Source: a virus. Taken from it: a DNA stretch of 29,927 bases. Of the stretch, positions 1-8,111 are shown in pieces. The stretch is from the IMG/VR virus record IMGVR_UViG_3300042936_000197, positions 1 through 29,927 of that record; one strand, 5' to 3'. The position numbers and the translations under genes are program-made. Position 1 is the first letter of the stretch, and every line of letters starts with the position of its first letter. A model generated the notes under the pieces. It made no database searches and was not told the DNA's origin. It was given only the letters and a program-made list of their open reading frames with translations.

Positions 1-3000
1 TGGTTCGAGATACTGGTGGTGCAATTGTTGATCTAACAGTAGGCACAGTTGATGCACAGGATCCTTCTTCGCAAATTATTAGTTTTTCTGGACTTGGTTT
101 CTCTGATACGGTTACAGTATATTCTACAGTCGAAGCAAACTTTGCTGCGCCTCTTAGGAAAACTCTGAACCGAGCGAGACATGTTGCGTTTGACCTTTCA
201 CTAAAAATTCCTACTACTGGAGTAAATACTAGCACTGAAGTTATTACATATAATAATCACGGTCTGCAAACGAATGATAAAATCAAGTATAAAGCGAATG
301 GCGGAACTCCGATCGGCGGACTTACTGATGGAACTGAATATTTCGCAATCAATCTTGGGACGAATACATTTTCGGTTTCTGCATCTTCGGGTGGTTCAGC
401 AATAAATCTTTCGGGTACAGGTAACAATAATCAATACTTCTTCAAGGTAGATGGCGCTGCGTCATTAAACTTGGGCGTTGCTGACGTATTCTCTGTTGAT
501 GCTGTTTACAGAGCACCAGTTGGAACCACTACACGTGCGGCCGCTGTAACAACAGGTACTGATATCACCTCGCAATATACGTTGGATAATGGTCAGCGTG
601 ATAACACATACGAACTTGCTAAACTTATACAAGCAAATAATGCACCTTCCCTGGAAGGTTTTAATCTGATTGTCAAGTTTAGTTACTTTACTCATGTCAC
701 ATTGTCAACGAATGCTGGTTACTTCGCGGTCGACTCATATGATGTATTGGATAGTGCAGAACCTGATAGTGCCTTTATCAAGACATACGAGATTCCAATT
801 TATACTTCACCAACGACTGGTGAATCGTATGACCTACGCGACACGCTGGACTTCCGAGTAAGAATTACCGACTCAGTTACACCTGCTACATTTGCAACAA
901 TCGAGTCAGTACCAGTCAATCCAGCAAATTCAACTGGAACAATATTTAAACCATTGGGATTGAGTAATCTTACTATTCCTCGTCCTGAGCAAGAAATTAA
1001 TATCAACTACGAATATTACGTTGGTCGTAAAGACAAGATCGTAATGGATGACCATGGAGTGTTCAGCGCAGTTAGTGGAACTCCATCACTAACTCCTGTC
1101 GAACCACTTACTCCAGAAAACGCGATGTGTATTGCGATCGTTACAATTCCACCATATCCTTCGCTTGCTCCTAATGTTGCAAAGTCAACAGGGCGCAATG
1201 AATATGGTGTAACTTTCCGCACCCTTGATAATCGACGCTATACAATGCGCGATATTGGTGCAATTGAACAACGTGTTTCTCGCCTAGAATATTATACTAC
1301 TCTGACACTTCTCGAAAAAGCAACAGAGTCTCTGTTTATTCCGAGTGCCACAGATGAAATGTTGAATAGATTTAAACATGGTATTCTAGTAGATGCGTTT
1401 ACTGGACACAATGTAGGTAATCCAAAGGATCTCAACTATAGTTGCTCGATTGATGCAGTCAATCAAGAACTCCGTCCTTACTTTAATATCGAAAATGTTG
1501 ATCTAATTTTTGATTCTGCAAATTCTATTGGCGTAAAAAAGACAGGCGATCTTCTAACACTTCCATATAACTATGGTGTTCTTACTCAGAATAAATTTGC
1601 TTCGAAGTCTAGAAACTGCGTTGGAGAACTCCTATTCAATTACATTGGAGATATGACCCTAGATCCTCCAGTTGATAACTGGACAGATACTGCACAACTT
1701 CCTGACCTCGCAGTAAACTTTGACGGCAACTACGACAACTTTGCTGCCATGGCAAATGCATGGGGAACTCAATGGAATGACTGGCAGGACATCGTAACTG
1801 GTCGTTCGATTTCGACCGATACAACTACAACAGGTGGACAGACTCGCGTATCTGGTGACACTCTTTTCCAAGAGCAAATTCAGATCTCAACGACAACCAC
1901 TACGCAGCGTCAAACACGTCAAGGTGTGACTATGGGTGTTACTCCAGAAACTACGACGAGGGATCTTGGTAATCGCGTAACAAATGCTTCTATCATTCCA
2001 TATATGAGAAGTGTAACAATTACAGTTAAAACTAAGAGATTAAAACCTCTGACAAGAATCTATCCATTCTTTGACGGTATTGATGTTACAGCACATTGTC
2101 GCCCACTATCAAGTGCTGCTCTAACTGCATCACCGACTGATCCAGCAGAATATTCTGCATATGCTATTGCTGGTCCAACGGGTGTTTATGGTGCTCCGTT
2201 GGTTACTGATGCCAATGGCGAACTTGCAATTCAGTTTAAAATTCCTGCTGGTACGTTTAGAACAGGAACCAAGAACTTTAGAGTTTGCGACGATGCATTT
2301 AATAGATCACCATTCATTACAACTTCAGCGACAAATTCATTCTCCGCGAATGGTCTTTCGCAGGTGGTCGAGGGAACTGTTGTTTCTACGAGAGAGGCAA
2401 AAGTATCTTTCACTAATGTTAGTGATTCTCGTTCGGTGACTGAAAACAATACTACTGCAAATCGCATCGGCGAGAGAACAGTTGGAACAATTCAGAATAC
2501 TACAGTAAATAACACCTTTACGACTGTTAACAACACTACAAACGTTTCTAATGTTACTAACAATACAATAGAAGTTAATGAAACCAATGTTGTAAATACG
2601 GTGGTTAATAATATTACTCTAGTGGAAGAAATTACTAATATTACTAATAATCCCACTATTGTTGTTGAGAGAGAAGTTCCAGTTCCTCCAATTATACCGC
2701 CACCACCTCCGCCTCCACCGCCACCTCCTCCTCCTGGGCCACCAGCAGAACCTGAGTTGGTAGAGTTTAATTTCGACGATAATGGGTTTCCAGATTTTGG
2801 AAATCTTGGGTTCTTTGGTATTGGCCCTTTCGGAGCATTAGATCCACTCGCACAAAGTTTCTTTGTTGATGGTATGCCATTTGGAACATTCGCAACTGGT
2901 CTGGATGTATACTTCAGAACTAAGGGAACTGCTCCAATTACTCTACAACTTCGTGAGATGGTTAACGGATTTCCATCAGAGAAGGTTCTTCCATTCGGCG

Positions 3001-4385
3001 AAGTTACTTTGAGTGCAGACGAGGTTGCTGTATCAACTGAGAATCTCGCAGGTGAAGTAACATCATTCGCAGAAACTCGCTTCACATTCCCATCACCAGT
3101 ATATCTGCAAAACAATACAGAATATTGTTTCGTTCTTCTACCTGCGGGTAACGATCCTGGATATACTGCATGGGTTTCGGAACTCGGTGAAAATGAAGTA
3201 GGTATTTCTGGTGTTTCTAAGAGAATTTCAGAACAACCAAATGTTGGTATGTTGTTCACTTCTGCAAACAATCGCACATGGAGCGAAAAGCAAGCAGAAG
3301 ATATGAAGTTTACTCTGTATCGCGCAGTCTTTGATACATCAGTTATCTCGACTGCCAAGTTCCAGAATTCTAACTATGACTATCTTGCACTTTCAGAGCA
3401 GATGCTTCTTGTTTCTAATGATGCAGTGACCCCGACCAAGTTCACTGCTGGTGAAAAGGTTTATGTCGAGGGGCATAATTCTGATGCTGATGAACCAAAG
3501 TATGGTTATGTTAAGCAATATGATCCGTTGTATAATGTTCTGAAGATTGTTGTGCAGGAAGGTGTATTTACTGCCGCAGATATAATCACAAACGGAACAA
3601 TCAAAACTACAGTTACTGAAGTTGAAAATAAACTGATCAACTCTATCCAGACTAATATCGGTTACATGGACTTCACGCCAACTACGGGTGTTTGGACTTA
3701 TGCCAAGACTGCAAGTGGAGCATCTAGTGCAGGATCTACATACGATCGTCTGACGTTTGGTGAAACAAATGACATCCTAACAGAAGCAGCAATTTTCTCA
3801 AAATCAAACGAGACTGCTGATCTTGGCGGTAATAAGTCAATGAATCTTCGGTTTGGTATGAAAACAATGACTGATACAGTTTCTCCTGTGATCGATCTTA
3901 GAAAGTGTTCATTGATTTGTATTTCTAACTTCATCAATTCAGATGATGGTAATAGAGATGAAGATACTAATGTTGGTACTGCAAGTTCTAAATATATTTC
4001 GCGCCGAGTTAATCTTGATGGTAACTCAGAAGATTTGAGGGTCTATCTGAGTAATTATCTACCAGCAGGAACTTCAGCAAGAATATATGCTAAGTTGCAG
4101 AATGCATCAGACTCTAGAAACTTTGAAGATCTTGATTGGTTGGAACTAGAGACGAGCGTATCGCCACTAAGTTCTACTGCCGCTGCTGGATTTGTTGAGT
4201 ATGAATATAAAATACCAAAGGCAAATAAAGTTGACGAACTAGAAGATGAACCCTTCACATACACGTATTCGGGTGCGACTTATACCAAATTTGACAAAAT
4301 GGCGATTAAGATTGTCATGTTCTCTAACAACAGTTCTATTGTTCCTAAGTTTAAGGAACTGAGAGCAATCGCGCTGCAGGTATAA
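1..4385 (+). CDS. Large virion/baseplate structural protein, DUF4815-like, 5'-partial
   Basis: The reading frame is open from base 3, so the gene begins before the window; 1460 codons are present. A TTG at 471 is internal and not a credible start. Residues about 80-150 form a small Ig-like beta module of a kind common in phage fibres. From about residue 335 the protein resembles the DUF4815 structural proteins of marine T4-like phages (stretch with GRKDKIVMDD and later RDIGAIEQRVSRLEYYTTL). Residues about 830-885 are dominated by Asn, Thr and Val, and a run of 13 prolines follows at residues 899-911. Beyond the linker lie beta-rich sequences suggesting a receptor-binding or fibre-attachment part. 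In T4-like genomes this slot follows gp6-gp8, so it probably sits on the baseplate periphery. The DUF4815 assignment is from memory of the family; the exact role is inferred. Confidence 0.8.
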   Translation, partial: VRDTGGAIVDLTVGTVDAQDPSSQIISFSGLGFSDTVTVYSTVEANFAAPLRKTLNRARHVAFDLSLKIPTTGVNTSTEVITYNNHGLQTNDKIKYKANGGTPIGGLTDGTEYFAINLGTNTFSVSASSGGSAINLSGTGNNNQYFFKVDGAASLNLGVADVFSVDAVYRAPVGTTTRAAAVTTGTDITSQYTLDNGQRDNTYELAKLIQANNAPSLEGFNLIVKFSYFTHVTLSTNAGYFAVDSYDVLDSAEPDSAFIKTYEIPIYTSPTTGESYDLRDTLDFRVRITDSVTPATFATIESVPVNPANSTGTIFKPLGLSNLTIPRPEQEININYEYYVGRKDKIVMDDHGVFSAVSGTPSLTPVEPLTPENAMCIAIVTIPPYPSLAPNVAKSTGRNEYGVTFRTLDNRRYTMRDIGAIEQRVSRLEYYTTLTLLEKATESLFIPSATDEMLNRFKHGILVDAFTGHNVGNPKDLNYSCSIDAVNQELRPYFNIENVDLIFDSANSIGVKKTGDLLTLPYNYGVLTQNKFASKSRNCVGELLFNYIGDMTLDPPVDNWTDTAQLPDLAVNFDGNYDNFAAMANAWGTQWNDWQDIVTGRSISTDTTTTGGQTRVSGDTLFQEQIQISTTTTTQRQTRQGVTMGVTPETTTRDLGNRVTNASIIPYMRSVTITVKTKRLKPLTRIYPFFDGIDVTAHCRPLSSAALTASPTDPAEYSAYAIAGPTGVYGAPLVTDANGELAIQFKIPAGTFRTGTKNFRVCDDAFNRSPFITTSATNSFSANGLSQVVEGTVVSTREAKVSFTNVSDSRSVTENNTTANRIGERTVGTIQNTTVNNTFTTVNNTTNVSNVTNNTIEVNETNVVNTVVNNITLVEEITNITNNPTIVVEREVPVPPIIPPPPPPPPPPPPPGPPAEPELVEFNFDDNGFPDFGNLGFFGIGPFGALDPLAQSFFVDGMPFGTFATGLDVYFRTKGTAPITLQLREMVNGFPSEKVLPFGEVTLSADEVAVSTENLAGEVTSFAETRFTFPSPVYLQNNTEYCFVLLPAGNDPGYTAWVSELGENEVGISGVSKRISEQPNVGMLFTSANNRTWSEKQAEDMKFTLYRAVFDTSVISTAKFQNSNYDYLALSEQMLLVSNDAVTPTKFTAGEKVYVEGHNSDADEPKYGYVKQYDPLYNVLKIVVQEGVFTAADIITNGTIKTTVTEVENKLINSIQTNIGYMDFTPTTGVWTYAKTASGASSAGSTYDRLTFGETNDILTEAAIFSKSNETADLGGNKSMNLRFGMKTMTDTVSPVIDLRKCSLICISNFINSDDGNRDEDTNVGTASSKYISRRVNLDGNSEDLRVYLSNYLPAGTSARIYAKLQNASDSRNFEDLDWLELETSVSPLSSTAAAGFVEYEYKIPKANKVDELEDEPFTYTYSGATYTKFDKMAIKIVMFSNNSSIVPKFKELRAIALQV

Positions 4386-4386
4386 T

Positions 4387-4614
4387 ATGGCAAAATTCGC
4401 ACTTCAAGATACGAATAAATACATTAGAGATGGAGACTCCAAAGCAATTGTCTCTACTGATAAACACGAATTAGCAGCATATAATGCACAACGTGAAAGA
4501 CTTAAACAAATGAAGTCATATGGAATTGAGATTAATGAATTAAAGAATGAGATGACGGAAATTAAATCTTTGTTAACACAAATTCTCAACAATCATGAAG
4601 GTAGGAAAGCATGA
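4387..4614 (+). CDS. Small coiled-coil protein of unknown function
   Basis: A 75-residue protein starting one base after the preceding stop, with AGG about six bases upstream of the ATG inside the end of the previous gene. The sequence is highly charged. Its C-terminal half (from about residue 45) has the heptad-like pattern of a short coiled coil (INELKNEMTEIKSLLTQIL). It overlaps the next start by four bases (ATGA), which suggests translational coupling. I do not recognise the family. Its place between a baseplate protein and a fibre-like protein suggests a small connector or assembly factor; that is inference only. Confidence 0.65.
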   Translation: MAKFALQDTNKYIRDGDSKAIVSTDKHELAAYNAQRERLKQMKSYGIEINELKNEMTEIKSLLTQILNNHEGRKA

Positions 4615-5093
4615 GCACAATTACACTGAGGTCCGCCAAGGGCGTACCTTTAACAAATAATGAGGTTGATGATAACTTTACCAACCTCAATGACGATAAG
4701 TATCAATCTGGTGACAGTCCATCGTTCGAGAACCTGACACTAACTGGCGCATTTATCCCATCGGTAACTGCATCGGTTGCTGCAGCAGGAACCGATCAAG
4801 GCACTGCAACTGCGCTGACAAAAACAGTCAATATTGTCACCTCGGCAACAACAAACCAAGGGGTCAAACTCCCGACTGCTGCTGTAGGCGTTTCTGTTAC
4901 TATTATCAATACTACTGCGGTTACCATTAAGGTTTATCCAAGCACATCTGACGTCATTGACGAAGGAACTGTGAACGTTGCTGTTAATCTGGCACCATAT
5001 AGTTCTGTTCAGTTAGTTGCACAGGATACGCAAGACTGGTATCGCATTACCAATCTTATTGTTTACGACACAAGTGGTAACAGGTTAAACTAA
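4611..5093 (+). CDS. Short tail-fibre-like protein
   Basis: A 160-residue protein whose ATG overlaps the preceding stop (ATGA) and is preceded by an AGGA ribosome site. The N-terminus, ITLRSAKGVPLTNNEVDDNF, is typical of phage tail-fibre and virion attachment segments. The rest is rich in Thr, Val and Ala with beta-strand character. The C-terminus ends in VYDTSGNRLN, close to the end of the 451-residue fibre at 19462 (IYDAAGTLLN), although the two genes lie 14 kb apart. It could be a short fibre, a fibre adaptor, or a subunit that assembles with the repeat proteins that follow. Confidence 0.7.
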   Translation: MSTITLRSAKGVPLTNNEVDDNFTNLNDDKYQSGDSPSFENLTLTGAFIPSVTASVAAAGTDQGTATALTKTVNIVTSATTNQGVKLPTAAVGVSVTIINTTAVTIKVYPSTSDVIDEGTVNVAVNLAPYSSVQLVAQDTQDWYRITNLIVYDTSGNRLN

Positions 5094-5094
5094 A

Positions 5095-8000
5095 ATGAAT
5101 CCTCTAAAGGTCAAAGCATCTACGACGCCAATTACGTCTGCTGTTTTCAGTGGTCTAGAACCTTTGACCAATGCAGAGGTTCAGAACTATATTGCCAATG
5201 TTATCACAACTAAGTTCGCGACGGATACAACTGGATCTGGCGCTGCTGAGATAAACATCACAACAGACAATTCGGGGACAGGAACTTCTATTGGAACGTT
5301 CGTTGATACGGATAGAACTGAAGCGACAGGAACACATCCTGCCACGGGTGACACAACTAGCACTACATACTATGTAAAGCAAGTAACTGCTCCTGCTTCT
5401 GAAAATGTTACTGCTCGTCCTGTTGCTTGGTTATCTGATGGCATTCGCCGAATGACAGATGGCGATTTAGATGGCGTTTTAGATACTGTAATCTCAGCGT
5501 TTGTTTCTGAGTCTGAGTATACTGCTGGTCAATATAGACTACAAGCAACTGCTCCGACAGGTGGAACTTGGCAAGCAAGATACACACTCACTGATGTTGC
5601 GAACGGCGGAAATACCACAACCTACCTGTGGCAAAAAACCGCTGCTTCGACAGCTGCCAACGATTCTCTTGCACCATTAAAAAGTAACGATGCCAACTCG
5701 TTGAAGATCATGACCGCTGCCGAAATTGAGCAGTTGGTTCCGAACTTCCGTAATCGCATTATCGATACTAATATCGGAACTTATAAACTCCAAGCGACTG
5801 CTCCAGGTGGCGGAACATGGGTTGAATTAGGAACCTCTACTACTGATACCAGAGAGCAAGTTTCTCCACAAAATTATGTTGGTAACTATACTGGTAATTA
5901 TTCCGGAAATTATGTAGGTCCACAATATACTGCATTCTTTACAAGTCCTGCATACTCCCGTGCGTTTACTGGTAACTATGGCGGAACTGCAACATATACA
6001 GGATTTTTCTCTGGTCCAGGAACAACGTATAGTGGATTCTTCACTGGATTTTTCACTGGTCCTGGATATAGTTCTCCATATAGTGGCGTGACATATTCAC
6101 CTGCTGCATCCTATACTGGTAACTACGTAGGTCCAGCAAACTATTCTGGTACATATACTGGTCTTGAATTGGTTGGATATACTGGTTTCTATAGTGGAGG
6201 TCCATTCTATTCCACAACTGGTGGCACATATAGCACAAGTTATACTGGATATTATAGTAGTGCACCAACGTCAGGTCCAGCATATTCTGGGACATATACT
6301 GGTCCTGGACCTACGCGATTTGCTGTAGAATTCTACACTGGATTTTATACTGGATATTACTCAGGTCCATCTATAAACTATACTGGAACACCATATTCTA
6401 CTTCTGTTCCATATACTGGTTTTTATACTGGTCCAGCATTTTACTCTGGTCCAGGAGCATCATATACAGGGTATTTCCAATCACCAGCATATACTGGTTT
6501 CTATAGCAGTGGTAGCGCCAATTATACAGGGTTCTTCCAAGCACAAGCATATGCTGGTAACTACAGTGGTGGTGGTGGATCCTATACGGGGTATTTCCAA
6601 TCACCAGCATATACTGGTACCTATGTTGGAGGTGGCACCAATTATACTGGGTTATTTGTAGCTGACGTATTTGTTGGATACTACTCTGGTCCAGGAGCAT
6701 CGTATACTGGTTATTATGATGGCGAAGGTCCACCAGAGCAAGATTTCTTTGGTCCAATTTTAACTCCATATGCGGGTAATTATACTGGTGCGCCTGTCAC
6801 TCAGAATTATGCTGGATATTATACTGGTGCACCAACGACACTATACTATGAAGGTATAAGTCCTGGACCTCCAATCGCTCCAGGTGAACCTGGAGAACCA
6901 GTTCCTAATTACCGAGAAGAGTTTGGTCCAGGAATTTATGTTGGATATTATACTAGCACAGGTCCAGGAGTTTACACTGGTTATTATCTAGGAACAGTTC
7001 CAACCATTGTACCATATACTGGTTTCTATAGTGGTGGTGGAACAACCAACTATGCTGGTCCAGCATACCAAGCACAGATCCCCATTTTCGGCGGCAGCAT
7101 GCCTGCATTCTACTTGGGGTATTTCAGCGGTGGTCCAGGAGCAACGTATACTGGATATTACAGTAGCACCTACACTGGTTTCTACAGTGGCGCAGGAACG
7201 ACGTATACTGGATACTATACGCTGCAATGGGATATTACTGGGTTCAACGGACTGCCAACAGGATCCATTCCTGCATTTTATAGCGGAACCTTCAGCGGTC
7301 CAGGTACACCCTATACAGGGTATTTCCAATCACCAGCATATACTGGTTTCTACACTGGCGCTCCTACCAATTATACTGGTACTGCATCATACACAGGATA
7401 CTATCTTGGTTCTGGTGGACCATCATTTATGGGTTCTATATATACTGGGTTCGGTGGAAATTTTGCTGCAGGTAATGAGCCAGGAGGGTCGTTTGCGGCG
7501 TTCTATAGTAGTGGTCCAGGAACTTCATATTCAGCAAACTACTCCAGTGCACCAGTTGCATATACTGGTGTATATAGTGGAACGTATAGTCAAAGTGTAG
7601 CATACGCTGGACTAACAAATTATACTGGACCATCATATTCTGCGACAATTCCAGGATCGACATATACTGGATATTATACTGGTCCAACATATACCACACC
7701 AACAGGTCCAGCATATGGTCAAACATATTCGGGTAACTACAATGGATTCGTTCCAGGAACTCCATACACTGGAAACTACTCTGGTTCTACAACCTATACA
7801 GGTTTCTATAGTGGTGCTGGTGGCAGCAATTATACTGCGATTTTCATCAGTCCTGTATATTCAGCAACTTATAGTGGTAACTTTACTGGCAATTTCTCTG
7901 GTACTGATAACTACACAGGAAACTTTATTGGACCTGCTACATATACTGGTAATTATACTGGTAATTTTACAAGTACGTATACCAATATATATAGTGGGAA

Positions 8001-8109
8001 CTTTACAGGAAACTACTCTGGTACATACTCTGGAACCTATTCAGGCGCGACTGTACTTTCTTCTAAGGATACCGTTTCAACCGTTAAACTTTGGATTAGG
8101 ACTGCATAA
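5095..8109 (+). CDS. YTG-repeat virion protein 1 (probable adhesin or tail fibre)
   Basis: A 1004-residue protein. Residues 1 to about 259 form a non-repetitive N-terminal region that contains an internal duplication (two Y-(R/K)-LQATAP-GGTW stretches). From residue 260 to near the end it is built of short units of the form [Y/F]-[T/S/V/A]-G-X, mostly four residues long, interrupted by Pro/Gly-rich turns. A short C-terminal cap follows (ATVLSSKDTVSTVKLWIRTA). The neighbour at 8112 shares the N-terminal region and the cap. The regular Tyr/Gly spacing suggests an extended beta-solenoid-like fibre; no structure is known to me. Adhesin or fibre function is inferred from position among tail genes. 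Residues about 570-610 hold a Pro/Gly/Glu-rich insert that breaks the repeat. Confidence 0.75.
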   Translation: MNPLKVKASTTPITSAVFSGLEPLTNAEVQNYIANVITTKFATDTTGSGAAEINITTDNSGTGTSIGTFVDTDRTEATGTHPATGDTTSTTYYVKQVTAPASENVTARPVAWLSDGIRRMTDGDLDGVLDTVISAFVSESEYTAGQYRLQATAPTGGTWQARYTLTDVANGGNTTTYLWQKTAASTAANDSLAPLKSNDANSLKIMTAAEIEQLVPNFRNRIIDTNIGTYKLQATAPGGGTWVELGTSTTDTREQVSPQNYVGNYTGNYSGNYVGPQYTAFFTSPAYSRAFTGNYGGTATYTGFFSGPGTTYSGFFTGFFTGPGYSSPYSGVTYSPAASYTGNYVGPANYSGTYTGLELVGYTGFYSGGPFYSTTGGTYSTSYTGYYSSAPTSGPAYSGTYTGPGPTRFAVEFYTGFYTGYYSGPSINYTGTPYSTSVPYTGFYTGPAFYSGPGASYTGYFQSPAYTGFYSSGSANYTGFFQAQAYAGNYSGGGGSYTGYFQSPAYTGTYVGGGTNYTGLFVADVFVGYYSGPGASYTGYYDGEGPPEQDFFGPILTPYAGNYTGAPVTQNYAGYYTGAPTTLYYEGISPGPPIAPGEPGEPVPNYREEFGPGIYVGYYTSTGPGVYTGYYLGTVPTIVPYTGFYSGGGTTNYAGPAYQAQIPIFGGSMPAFYLGYFSGGPGATYTGYYSSTYTGFYSGAGTTYTGYYTLQWDITGFNGLPTGSIPAFYSGTFSGPGTPYTGYFQSPAYTGFYTGAPTNYTGTASYTGYYLGSGGPSFMGSIYTGFGGNFAAGNEPGGSFAAFYSSGPGTSYSANYSSAPVAYTGVYSGTYSQSVAYAGLTNYTGPSYSATIPGSTYTGYYTGPTYTTPTGPAYGQTYSGNYNGFVPGTPYTGNYSGSTTYTGFYSGAGGSNYTAIFISPVYSATYSGNFTGNFSGTDNYTGNFIGPATYTGNYTGNFTSTYTNIYSGNFTGNYSGTYSGTYSGATVLSSKDTVSTVKLWIRTA
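5872..8058 (+). repeat. Tetrapeptide (12-bp periodic) YTG repeat region of protein 1
   Basis: The coding sequence repeats on a roughly 12-base period, with codons for Tyr-Thr/Ser-Gly-X. The repeat is imperfect and broken by five- to seven-residue turns. Because of this periodicity, long open frames also appear in other frames and on the minus strand; these are composition artefacts. Confidence 0.85.
6475..6654 (+). repeat. Three tandem 60-bp (20-residue) super-repeat units
   Basis: Units begin at 6475, 6535 and 6595. Each encodes F-Q-(S/A)-(P/Q)-A, a Y-(T/A)-G-X unit, a seven-residue Gly/Ser-rich loop and a further Y-T-G-X unit. The first and third units are very close at the DNA level. Confidence 0.8.
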
Positions 8110-8111
8110 CT

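Noticed and set aside
471-473. TTG as a start codon for the large virion gene
   Set aside because: The frame is open without a stop from base 3 and encodes fibre-like beta sequence upstream of the TTG.
2492-3358. A 288-codon open frame on the minus strand with a polyglycine run
   Set aside because: It lies wholly inside the large virion gene; the glycines are the complement of the proline codons. It lacks a recognisable domain, so it is a shadow.
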